Assembly: GCF_016862915.1 (NCBI RefSeq)
Contig: NZ_BONW01000029.1
Span: 1-64,000 of the forward strand
Reading direction: 5' to 3'
Length of the DNA stretch: 64,000 nt
Source: Plantactinospora endophytica
Lineage (GTDB): Bacteria > Actinomycetota > Actinomycetes > Mycobacteriales > Micromonosporaceae
This document shows, piece by piece, positions 9,961-17,844 of the stretch (position 1 is its first letter; each line of letters starts with the position of its first letter). The notes under the pieces are model-generated. The model saw only the letters and a program-made list of their open reading frames with translations, did not search any database and was not told the origin of the DNA. The translations under genes and the position numbers were made by a program.

Positions 9961-11388
9961 TCAGGCTTTCCCTTCTGATCGTTGAGCATTCCATGCCGAC
10001 TCGTTCTCGGCCACGCCGGAATGAGTTGCGTTTCGAATGGCAATCAACTCGTCTGTGAGTATCGGGCAAAGCAGCGGGGCGGCGACGGTGGCGAGTTCGG
10101 AAAGAAGGTACCGAGTGTTTCCGTTTCCGCCGCCGGTGCAAGAGTCAAAGGAACATCGCACGCTCCGTGAACCATTGCCAATTCGCGCTGTGACGCTGGC
10201 GACGAAGCCGTTGCTGAGGAGGGCGGCAATGGCGCTCAGGAAGTCGTCTTGGACGACGTCGGGCCGTTCGGCCGAGGTGTAAGCAACGGTGGCGTCGCCG
10301 TTCGATAGGCGCACCTCGGCAACCTCGACCTCCGCGTTTTCTGCTCGCCTCTTTAGTTCTGAAACCGATACTGTTTCGCGAACCGAAGTGCTCTCGGGTA
10401 GGTCTATGACCGATCGCGGGGCGAAATGTATGCGATAGCGAGGCGACTGTAACGTAAGAGTGTTTGACGTTATCGACCAGCGCGGAACGTCCTCCATACG
10501 GCGCTGCGGGGTCGCGACCACACGGCAAGCTTTGGCGGTTAGGCGATAGGCGCTATGTTGCAGTAGTCTTTGAAGATTGGCGTTGGCTGGGAAGTCGACG
10601 AGTTGGCAGAGCCGTTCAGTAGTAAGTCCGAAACCGAGGCCGTGCCAGAAAGTGTCGTCCTCGAGGTCTGGCATTTCAAGAACGAAACGCAGCGCCTCCT
10701 CGTCGAGGGTGGCCATCGCACCGGTGGCCCGAGGGAATTCACTCGGAGGAGCGCCTGAGCCAATCCACAGTGCGTGAAGTAGGCGGTTCATCTGGGATGC
10801 CCGGTGTGGATCAAGATTGGATTCATTCACGGCCACGGCTGCGCTGGTCGCTTCGTAGGCGGCGTCACGCGCTCCAGAGAAGCCAGCAGCAACCTGGCCG
10901 CTAATCTCGCGGGCGCGGCGGGTCGTGATGACCCCACGTCCGCCTTGAAGTATCGCGTGGGTGAGCAGCGCTACGATCGGCGTGGTATCACGTCCTTCAG
11001 CGAAGGCCTCTAGTCCATAGGGATTAGTGACGAGAGTGCGGCTTTCTTTAGTACGTTCATGTAGTACGGAGGCGTCTTCGTCCTCCTCTTCACGCATTGG
11101 AACCAGCGGCATGAGGATCGGCTGATCGTTGGCGAGGAGGTCGACGTCGCGAAGCAGGTCCCAAATGCGGTACGACGTGCGCAGGTAAATGCGACGATTT
11201 TCGTTTTGACCCGGCCACGATAGGATGAGATCCGGCACAAAAGAGTGGTTGAAGTGGTCTGTTGTCTCAATCCTCATTCGACTGTCGGCGGCGCGTAGAT
11301 TGTCAACAACTGCCGCCTTGATGGCACTGATCCGTTCCCGTGGGCTCTCGCCCACCAAGCCGGTTATGGCGTCATCAAACTGGCTCAC
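9961..11388 (-). CDS. Unknown protein with possible degenerate nuclease-like N-terminus (475 aa)
   Basis: The start is GTG at 11388, within an ATGTGA overlap with the upstream gene and preceded by GAAAGGA; the open frame continues farther upstream but would overlap that gene heavily. Residues 50-70 contain a PD-hydrophobic-x-hydrophobic pattern at 52-56 followed by ENRRIYLR at 63-70, which could be a worn PD-(D/E)XK core or merely chance. The remainder is mixed helical/beta with no signal peptide. It follows the small putative nuclease directly and precedes the 945-aa gene by 147 bp, so it belongs to the same leftward operon. Function unknown. Confidence 0.7.
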   Translation of the reverse strand: MSQFDDAITGLVGESPRERISAIKAAVVDNLRAADSRMRIETTDHFNHSFVPDLILSWPGQNENRRIYLRTSYRIWDLLRDVDLLANDQPILMPLVPMREEEDEDASVLHERTKESRTLVTNPYGLEAFAEGRDTTPIVALLTHAILQGGRGVITTRRAREISGQVAAGFSGARDAAYEATSAAVAVNESNLDPHRASQMNRLLHALWIGSGAPPSEFPRATGAMATLDEEALRFVLEMPDLEDDTFWHGLGFGLTTERLCQLVDFPANANLQRLLQHSAYRLTAKACRVVATPQRRMEDVPRWSITSNTLTLQSPRYRIHFAPRSVIDLPESTSVRETVSVSELKRRAENAEVEVAEVRLSNGDATVAYTSAERPDVVQDDFLSAIAALLSNGFVASVTARIGNGSRSVRCSFDSCTGGGNGNTRYLLSELATVAAPLLCPILTDELIAIRNATHSGVAENESAWNAQRSEGKA

Positions 11389-11984
11389 ATTAGTCCTTTC
11401 TCGATGCGAGAGGACACGATCAGAGCACGGTCCTTGTCTGATATGAGGAGTTGTTCCTGTTTCTCGGAAAGAACGACTACCCAGAGGCGATCTGTTAGCT
11501 CGTTGACAAGGGATGTATCGATGCACGCCTGTGCCTCGCCTTCGTCTTCGACCCCAAATAGTCGGCGACGGTTAGCAACGCATCCCTTGATGATCGCGTC
11601 AGGGTCCCGGAGCTGAGTCCAGCTTTTTATGCGAAACGGGTGCCACGTCAGAAACATGAATTGATTGGCCCAACGAGCGTTTTCCCGCCAGGTGAGGTAG
11701 CATTTCGCAAGGAAGTCGTCATAATCGTTGCCGAGGCTGTCGCCAGAATAGTTCTTAACCTCCGCCATGAACGAATGGTTGTCGAAAGGCTTTCCGTAGA
11801 GAAATCCCCCGACATCGAAGGAGTAAGGTTCCTGGCCAGCATGCGGCCAACAAAATTCGAGTCGGCCGCCGGCTACTTCGTCCTCGTTGGTCCATGATGC
11901 ACGAGTCCGAGTGGTCGCGTCGAGCCAGCGCTTGGCGCGCTGCGCCCCGTCAGCACCCTTCTTGTGCATCGCTTCGCCGGGCAT
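11385..11984 (-). CDS. Putative PD-(D/E)XK-type nuclease, first gene of defence-like operon (199 aa)
   Basis: Small soluble protein. FDVGGFLYG (D57) followed by FMAEVKNYS (E75, K77) gives the D-x(17)-E-x-K spacing of a restriction-endonuclease-like core, preceded by a helical, basic N-terminus (HKKGADGAQRAKRW). It is first in the leftward operon and ends in an ATGTGA overlap with the next gene. The start at 11984 has no clear ribosome site; an in-frame ATG at 11969 is an alternative. A helicase operon opening with such a nuclease fits a DNA-degrading defence system. The nuclease call rests on motif spacing alone. Confidence 0.6.
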   Translation of the reverse strand: MPGEAMHKKGADGAQRAKRWLDATTRTRASWTNEDEVAGGRLEFCWPHAGQEPYSFDVGGFLYGKPFDNHSFMAEVKNYSGDSLGNDYDDFLAKCYLTWRENARWANQFMFLTWHPFRIKSWTQLRDPDAIIKGCVANRRRLFGVEDEGEAQACIDTSLVNELTDRLWVVVLSEKQEQLLISDKDRALIVSSRIEKGLM

Positions 11985-12319
11985 GGAGGGAGGTTACCGT
12001 GCGACAGGAAGCGACCACAGCTACGGTGGTCCAGCGATGTCGTGCTCGTTGCTCGAGCGCGTGCCGGCCCGCACGCCACCCTGTTCGCCGCGAAGACTGT
12101 GGCGACGACAGTGGGAAACATCGGCGTACCGGTCAACGTGTGGACGCGGTCCGCGAAGGTGACCAGCGGCGCGGGTGCATGCTGCGGTGCGGTTCAGCCG
12201 CGGGTACCAATGCACGGTACGCGGGCTGCTGACGCTCGTCGCCGGGCTGTCCTCGGACACCGCCGACGTGCACTACCTAGTTGTACTGCCCAGGGTGGTT
12301 GGTCGAGATTGTGTGACGA
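11985..12319. other. Non-coding stretch upstream of the defence operon
   Basis: It must hold the promoter for the leftward operon, but I cannot point to a clear -35/-10 pair. Several overlapping short frames exist on both strands; none has a ribosome site or recognisable family. It ends where an IS481-type fragment begins. Confidence 0.4.
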
Positions 12320-12481
12320 CACGATCTGATGTCGTAGGTAGGTGAAGGCCTCCGGTTGTGGAGTGGAGCTGTCTAGGAACCGCTCCGGCAACAGGAGGCC
12401 TTCGTGTCACACGCTAACGCCGCTCTGACCCCTTCGCGCACGTCTGCGTCTGGCGCGTCTGATCGTGGATGAGGGCTGGGC
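12320..12481 (+). mobile_element. IS481-family fragment: left end and transposase N-terminus
   Basis: A GTG at 12404 behind AGGAGG (12393-12398) begins VSHANAALTP. After a frame change near 12435 the reading is RLRLARLIVDEGW, the usual first 25 or so residues of IS481-type transposases. Homology stops abruptly at about 12480, where sequence switches to the integrase remnant. The DNA before the start (from about 12320) probably holds the IS left end, though I cannot define the terminal inverted repeat because the right end is missing. Confidence 0.6.
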
Positions 12482-13942
12482 GTGCTGCTCGCCGCTGCCG
12501 ACGAGCCCATGCATGCCGGACGCAAACGAGCCACCGCCATCCTGACGCGCCGCGTCAAGCAGGGTGTCGCCGAGTGGTACGCCTTGGAAGCGATGGAGAA
12601 GTCCTGGGACGGCTTCAAGGAACACACCGAGCAGGGCTTCAACATCGGCCGCCCGCCGTACGGCTACCAGGCCGAGAAGATTCCCCACCCGGTGCCGGCT
12701 CGCCGCGAGCAGGGCAAGACCAAGACTCGCCTGATCCTGGACGCCATCCGCGCCACCGTCGTCCGCTACATCTACGACCTGTACCTCTACAGCGGGCTGG
12801 GACTCCAGCAGATCCGCGACTGGCTCAACGCCAACCCCGATCTGTTCCCCGCCCCGACGCCGCCCGATCCCAAGCGGGCTCTCGGCAGGTGGTCGATCTC
12901 CAGCGTGTGGGAGATCCTTCGCAACCCCAAGTACACCGGCTACATGGTGTGGAACCGACGCGGCCGGAAGAGCGTGGGAAACCAGCTCAACCCGCCCAGC
13001 GAGTGGATCTGGTCCCCCGAGCCGACCCACGAGCCGATCGTGAGCAGGGACAAGTACCACACCGTGGCCGCTCGCGCGGCGGCCAACGAAGGCTCTCGCC
13101 GCCCAGCACTCAGCGGCGAAGAACAGTCCCAGCAACGAAAGTCCCGCGCCGACTACCTCTACCGAGGCCGGCTGCGCTGCGGCATCTGCGACCTCCGCAT
13201 GGCCGGCAACATCCGCCGCCGCTCCGGCCGCCGCTACTACTTCTGCTACCCCGGCAAGACACGCTCGACCAACATCCCCGCCGAACATCCACCCACCATC
13301 TACCTGGCAGAGGACCCCTCCACGAAGCCATCGCCACATGGCTGACCTACACGATCTTCGGTAAGGAAGGACCGCCTCACCTACTGGCGCGAATGCTTCG
13401 ACGCAGCCAACGACGACCAGAACAACGGCCGCGCCCCGGCAGCCACTCGACTAGCAGAGATCAACAACGACATCGCCGACCTCAACCGGCGATTCCGCCG
13501 CCAGGTACTCAACCTGGAAGCCGACGACATCACGCCTGCGGCGAGACGCCAAATCGCCACCCGCATCGGCGAACTCGAAGACATGATCGCTCGCCGGCAG
13601 GCCGAAGCCGATCAGACCGAAGCCGAGATCGCAGCCGCGCCACCCGGCCTCGACGAAATCACGGCAGCGCTAAACCGGCTTCCCGAACTGGCCGACACCC
13701 TCATCGGTCGGCCGCCCGAGGATCTCCACGCGCTATACGAGGCGTTGAACGTCCAGGTGCGGTACCACCCAGAGGATCGAGTCGCCGACGTAGAGATCAC
13801 CTTGGCCGACGCGCCGGGGCTAAAACTTCCGCTACCAGCGCCCGCCGACCTACCACAACCGGCGTCGCATATCCGTTTGGTGCCCCCGGCAGGATTCGAA
13901 CCTGCGACACACGGTTTAGGAAACCGTTGCTCTATCCCCTGA
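12482..13942 (+). pseudogene. Serine-integrase remnant, catalytic domain missing and frameshifted
   Basis: Three pieces in different frames assemble into the C-terminal two thirds of a large serine recombinase. The first (12482 to about 13315) carries the Recombinase domain (RRVKQGVAEWY, NIGRPPYGYQAEK, NPKYTGYMVWNRRGR) and a zinc ribbon (RCGICDLRM, YYFCYPG). After a shift near 13315 comes LHEAIATWLTYTIFG; after another near 13365, a coiled-coil tail to 13942. The N-terminal resolvase domain with its nucleophilic serine is absent, cut off at the IS481 junction. The last 20 or so codons read the tRNA-Arg gene in antisense, as expected when an integrase and its attachment core are joined to a tRNA 3' end. 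It cannot be active. Confidence 0.85.
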
Positions 13943-13953
13943 GCTACGAGGGC
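13878..13953 (-). tRNA. tRNA-Arg (anticodon CCT)
   Basis: 76-nt cloverleaf on the minus strand. The acceptor strands GCCCTCG and CGGGGGC pair (one G-T pair), the anticodon stem is ACGGT/ACCGT with loop TTCCTAA, giving anticodon CCT, and the T-arm contains GGTTCGAATCC. The 3' CCA is encoded (13878-13880). Its 3' half overlaps the end of the integrase remnant, marking it as the probable insertion site of the island to its left. Confidence 0.95.
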
Positions 13954-14309
13954 GTCATGATCCAGGCTAGCTGGCGGCGGCTGTCAGCGTACCGCAGGGA
14001 GCCACCAGAATCGTCAGCGCTGGCACCGGCACCAGCGGATCACCGATCCGTACCTGATCAGGGTAGTCGCTGGGAGCAGCGTGCCAGACAGGCAGGTTAT
14101 CCGGCCCGACCACCCCGAGGCCGGCGCTTGTTACTGGCATCCGCGGTGGCAGAGAAGCTGTGGCTGCGTCCAGCGGAGCGGCTCCTGGGGCGTCGGCCGG
14201 GATTCGTACGATTGACGACGGACCTCGCTCCTGCGGCGGCCGACCGCCGATCACGTTGCTGAGAGCATCGGCATCGTGGCCTGCCTTTTTGATGGAGGAC
14301 TCTGCCAAC
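13954..14309. other. Intergenic region between tRNA-Arg and the DUF6244-type gene
   Basis: Should contain the leftward tRNA promoter and the rightward promoter of the next gene. Long open frames exist in both directions but have no ribosome site and look like composition artefacts. Confidence 0.4.
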
Positions 14310-14837
14310 ATGTCGCAAACCGACGCCATCAGCGGCGAACTGCGGTCGATGCGTGCCGGCGTCGACCGGGCCAGGTCGACCGCTACCGCCACCGCACAGG
14401 AGGCTGAGCAGGTGGCGACGAGGGCGGCAGCTGCGGGATTCACCGGGATCGTCGCCGGCATGTCGCAGGTACGAGAAGCGATCAGGAACGTCCAGGGTGG
14501 CCTGGACAACGTCCACGTCGCAATCGACCAGGCCTCGACCTCCGTCGTCGCGGTACCGAAGGAGGCCTCGCCAGCCGAAGTCATCGAGGCGCTGAATTGT
14601 GCGGCAGACAGGGTGGACACCGCGCACGACGGAGTCGGCTCGTCCATCGGCAAGGTCGACGACGCCCGGACCCTCGTCGTCAGGGTGTTGCAGGGTGGCG
14701 ATCCGGGACCGCTGCTCTCAATGCTCGGGACCATCAAGGAGATCCTGTTGCTGGTCGCGCAGCAGGGCGGCGCGGTCAAGCAGTCACTCGCCTCGGCCGT
14801 CCACGACGCACGCCGGACGGGCAGCTCGGGAAACTAG
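14310..14837 (+). CDS. DUF6244-type helical protein (175 aa)
   Basis: Resembles DUF6244-type proteins common in Micromonospora relatives: an all-helical, Ala-rich polypeptide with two similar halves, each with a long amphipathic helix followed by a short linker (for example GIVAGMSQVREAIRNVQGGL, and the tail around LLVAQQGGAVKQ). It looks like a coiled-coil or four-helix protein; no enzymatic motif. The ATG at 14310 follows ATGGAGGAC, so I prefer it over upstream in-frame codons. Function unknown. It is the first intact gene outside the tRNA-bounded island. Confidence 0.75.
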   Translation: MSQTDAISGELRSMRAGVDRARSTATATAQEAEQVATRAAAAGFTGIVAGMSQVREAIRNVQGGLDNVHVAIDQASTSVVAVPKEASPAEVIEALNCAADRVDTAHDGVGSSIGKVDDARTLVVRVLQGGDPGPLLSMLGTIKEILLLVAQQGGAVKQSLASAVHDARRTGSSGN

Positions 14838-15063
14838 GCCGGGCTGGCGGCAGCTCACCGGCGATGCCACGTTTGACTATCGAATACCGCGTGCCTCTCG
14901 CGGGCGACATTCCACTGGATCAGGGGACTGAACTCGCCACATCGGAAGCAACCGAGGCGCTGCCGCGAACAGGCATCAAGAGCTGACGGAGGTTTCGTCT
15001 CGAGACGCTGTCGGGATATCTCGTACGACCGGCGGTTTGGATCAGTACGACTCCCGGCCACCA

Positions 15064-15092
15064 GTCGAGACGGCCACGCCGGCCGTCTCGAC
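15064..15092. terminator. Strong hairpin between convergent genes
   Basis: Perfect 12-bp inverted repeat (15064-15075 with 15081-15092) around a 5-nt loop, between the ends of two convergent genes (14837 and 15187). No T tract, as is common in high-GC actinobacteria. Probably a bidirectional terminator. The rest of 14838-15186 shows no gene. Confidence 0.65.
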
Positions 15093-15186
15093 GCCGCCCA
15101 GGGACCCTGGAACGACTGGTCGGGGTCGGCCGACGCGGCGACGCCGGACCGGCGGTCCCACCGCGAACAGTGTCGACGTCAGGCCG

Positions 15187-15618
15187 TCACACCGGCTGCC
15201 TGGCGCTGCGGGACAGTCCTGCGGCGCGCGCGCTGCCGGTGAGTGCGGCGGCGAAGAGCAGCAGCGCCGCCGGTACGTAGAACAGCCCCAGACCGAGCGA
15301 GAACACCAGTACGTAGAGGCCCATCAGCATGGTGGCCAGCCAGGTGACGACGAGACCGGCGGTTTGCCAGCGCCAGGCCACCGCAGCCGCGATGCCGGTG
15401 ATCGTCACGGGCGGGACGATCGCCACGGCCGCTCCCGACGCACCCCCGTCGTCGAGGAGCAGCGGCAGCGTCGCGATGCTCACCGCCACTGCGGCGGTCA
15501 GCGCCGCCAGCAGCAGGGTCAGGGTGCCGTTGCGCAATGGCCGACGCCATAGAGCGAGGCCGATGACGACGGCGAGCAGTACGGCCAGGGTCAGCGCGAT
15601 GAGCGTCGTGGTCCGCAT
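15187..15618 (-). CDS. Small multi-pass membrane protein (143 aa)
   Basis: Four or five hydrophobic segments with short loops: LIALTLAVLLAVVIGLAL near the N-terminus, LLLAALTAAVAVSIATLPLL, a central IVPPVTITGIAAAVA, and GLYVLVFSLGLGLFYVPAAL near the end, closing on a basic tail. The ATG at 15618 is chosen because AGGTGG lies 6 nt upstream; another ATG at 15648 has no site. Family not recognised; no transport or enzymatic motif seen. It stands alone and converges on the DUF6244-type gene. Confidence 0.65.
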   Translation of the reverse strand: MRTTTLIALTLAVLLAVVIGLALWRRPLRNGTLTLLLAALTAAVAVSIATLPLLLDDGGASGAAVAIVPPVTITGIAAAVAWRWQTAGLVVTWLATMLMGLYVLVFSLGLGLFYVPAALLLFAAALTGSARAAGLSRSARQPV

Positions 15619-15821
15619 GGCGACCACCTCCCGAATCTCGGACTCCATCGTGACAGAAGCGGACAGAACAAACTAGTCAACCATTGATGTGCACAACCTG
15701 TGGGGATCGAGGCTGATCTCAACAAATGTTGTGTCCAGTCTCCCGGGTGCGCGGAAGACAGCAATGGTGTCCCGGACTTAGTTTTTCCCGACTGTCACAA
15801 CCAGACCCCCGGGAGGTGAAA

Positions 15822-16745
15822 GTGTTGATCACAAAAGCGCTCCGTCGCCTGCCCCAGGCAGCCATGGGTATCGGCCTCGGCCTGATCGTGGCGGCGAGCG
15901 CACCCACCGCCGTGTTCGCGGAGCAGCAGCAGAGTCCCGCCCCGAACGGAGATCTGACCGTCGAGGTCAGGGACGCCAAGTCGGTGCAGGGCAAGTACGG
16001 GCTGGCCGGCTCGCTGGTCGAGTACGACGCGAAGCGTACCGGCACTGACCAGGCCACGGTGACGGTCACGGTCAACGGCGTCGTGCTCACGGCGACCGTG
16101 GACTACGCGGCACGGACGGGTTCGTGGAAGGCCGACGGCAAGATCCTCGGCGCCGAGGGCAAGACCGCGCTCGCCGGCATGGAGAAGGCGCTGGCCGGGC
16201 AGTTCCGGCCGGGCAAGGCGGTGCTCGGCCCGCACGAGGCGCTGCTGCACCGGGCCGTCAACTACTGGTCCGAGGCCCCGGCCGGGTACGTGCTCACCGG
16301 CGACTCCTTCAAGGACGTCAAGGAGTCCGACGTACCCAAGCCGCTCACCGACGCCAAGGGTGCACCGCTGCCGCAGGCAGAGGAGTGCCTCAACCCGGCT
16401 ACCGGCGAGCAGAGCGCGGCCGCCTGCCAGGAGGCGAACGAGGACGGCATCCTCTACACCGGATGCAGCGGCAGCCACGCTGAATGCCACGACGCCAACG
16501 GGCACTGCCACCGGTGCACCGCCGTCGCCGTCGGCAAGTCGGTGAACTGCAAGGGTCGGTGCGGTGGTGGCTGCTGCGTCCCGGACGGGCTCGGCATCTA
16601 CACCTACGACTGCCTCGACCATGACCAGTGCTGCGGCGACCACGGCGGCTGCCTCAACCCCTGGGACGGCGAATGCGGCGACGAGTACGGGGAAGCCGAC
16701 GAGGACTTCCTCCTGGGTAGGCAAAACTGTGGTTGGCAATGTTGA
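15822..16745 (+). CDS. Secreted cysteine-rich PLA2-like protein (307 aa)
   Basis: N-terminal Sec-type signal (ALRRLPQAAMGIGLGLIVAA ending near AVFAEQQ). A region of about 150 residues with little cysteine is followed by a C-terminal domain of about 120 residues with 17 cysteines. It contains YDCLDHDQCCGDHGG, which resembles the Cys-His-Asp-Cys active-site helix of secreted phospholipase A2; a PLA2-like fold with disulfides is likely, but calcium-loop residues are not certain. Start GTG 15822 lies 5 nt after GGAGG; an in-frame GTG at 15816 overlaps that site. The gene overlaps the following foldase by 7 nt, implying co-expression. Activity (lipase or toxin-like) is inference. Confidence 0.7.
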   Translation: MLITKALRRLPQAAMGIGLGLIVAASAPTAVFAEQQQSPAPNGDLTVEVRDAKSVQGKYGLAGSLVEYDAKRTGTDQATVTVTVNGVVLTATVDYAARTGSWKADGKILGAEGKTALAGMEKALAGQFRPGKAVLGPHEALLHRAVNYWSEAPAGYVLTGDSFKDVKESDVPKPLTDAKGAPLPQAEECLNPATGEQSAAACQEANEDGILYTGCSGSHAECHDANGHCHRCTAVAVGKSVNCKGRCGGGCCVPDGLGIYTYDCLDHDQCCGDHGGCLNPWDGECGDEYGEADEDFLLGRQNCGWQC

Positions 16746-17794
16746 CCCAGCACGACGACGGGAACTCCTCGCCGGCCGTGACCGGCGGCGAGGAGGGCCC
16801 CGTCGCCCAAGAGGAGGCGAAAGCGGAGGGGCCTTCGACGGGTACGGCGGGTCGGGCGTTCCGGTGGACGTTGTCGATGGTCGCGGTGGCGGTGCTGGTC
16901 GCCGGCGTGACGATGACAATCGCGAACGCCCGGGTACCGGAGGCACGTGTCGACCCTGGTGACGAGATCGTTGCGACGGTCGACGGTGCGGCCGTCTACG
17001 GTCTGGACGTCGGTCCGCACATCCGCACGAAGGCACCGTGGGTGGGTGTCGATCCGCCGGCCGATCCGGTCGACTCGGCGCTGCGCGACGCCGTCATCGT
17101 CCGGCTGCTCTCCGCCGAGGCGCGGCGGCAGGGCGTACCGGCCGACGACAACGGCGCGCGGAGCGTGGTGGACGGCCAGTTGAACGTGGCCCTGCTCGAC
17201 AAGGAGCTGCGGGCACGCGGGCATCACCCGGAGAAGCTCACCCAGCCGGAGGTCCGCGCGTTCTACCAGGCCAATCTGGACCGGCTGTCCCGGTTCCGTG
17301 GCGGTACGGTGTCGGCGATCATCCTCACCGACCTCGCACAGGCGCGTGAGGTGCTGGGCAAGGCGGCGACGGCGGACGACCGGACGTTCGCCGAGCTGGT
17401 GGCCCAGTACTCGACCGACGTGGCGTCCAAGGCGAAGGCCGGACACGTCGCGGACGTCGACGCGGCGGCCGACGAGGTACCGCTGCCGGTCGCCCGGGTG
17501 GTGGTCTCCACCCGGAAGGCCGGCGACGTGGGCCTGGCCGAGACCGACGACGGTCGGTTCTGGGTCATCCGGATGGCGAAGGTCGAACTCCTGCCCGCCC
17601 CGTGGAACGCCGCCACGGAACAGCGGGTACGGGAACTGATGGCGAACGAGTGGCGGGGGCAGGTGATCAAGGACCTGGAGGCGCGGCTCCGGCCGGCGGC
17701 CGATGTCAGGATCAACCAGGACGCCCTGGACCGGTACCGCGCAGAGGTCGGGGACGAACTGGTGCCGACCGCCCGGGTCACGGCACCTCGCTGA
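16739..17794 (+). CDS. Membrane-anchored parvulin-type peptidyl-prolyl isomerase
   Basis: About 350 aa: a cytoplasmic N-terminus of about 45 residues, one membrane anchor (LSMVAVAVLVAGVTMTIA), then an extracytoplasmic SurA/PrsA-like part. The rotamase domain lies around FAELVAQYSTDVASKAKAGH and continues to GRFWVIRMAKVELL. It would catalyse proline isomerisation during folding of exported proteins. ATG 16739 overlaps the upstream stop (16743-16745), so translation is coupled to the Cys-rich secreted protein, its most likely client. A TTG six bases upstream is an alternative start. Ends against the response regulator gene on the other strand. Confidence 0.8.
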   Translation: MLTQHDDGNSSPAVTGGEEGPVAQEEAKAEGPSTGTAGRAFRWTLSMVAVAVLVAGVTMTIANARVPEARVDPGDEIVATVDGAAVYGLDVGPHIRTKAPWVGVDPPADPVDSALRDAVIVRLLSAEARRQGVPADDNGARSVVDGQLNVALLDKELRARGHHPEKLTQPEVRAFYQANLDRLSRFRGGTVSAIILTDLAQAREVLGKAATADDRTFAELVAQYSTDVASKAKAGHVADVDAAADEVPLPVARVVVSTRKAGDVGLAETDDGRFWVIRMAKVELLPAPWNAATEQRVRELMANEWRGQVIKDLEARLRPAADVRINQDALDRYRAEVGDELVPTARVTAPR

Positions 17795-17800
17795 CGACCC

Positions 17801-17844
17801 CTGGCCCGCTGTCCCCATCGGTCACGGTGCGGGTAGCGGGCCAG
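17801..17844. terminator. Possible hairpin between convergent genes
   Basis: 10-bp perfect inverted repeat (17801-17810 with 17835-17844) with a 24-nt loop, spanning the gap between convergent gene ends and reaching into the 3' end of the minus-strand gene. The long loop makes it weaker than the other hairpins in the window. Confidence 0.35.

Noticed and set aside
334-11984. DISARM or BREX assignment for the defence operon
   Set aside because: DISARM has separate helicase and DUF1998 proteins plus a PLD-type DrmC; BREX needs PglZ and BrxC-like ATPase. Neither set is present.
12469-14262. A 597-codon plus-strand frame through the integrase region and tRNA
   Set aside because: Only a short piece (about 13315-13365) carries integrase homology; the rest is out of frame with the remnant, and it runs across a tRNA gene.
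13967-14779. Minus-strand 270-codon frame opposite the DUF6244-type gene
   Set aside because: No ribosome site, Ser/Arg/Pro-biased composition and full overlap with a recognisable gene on the plus strand.
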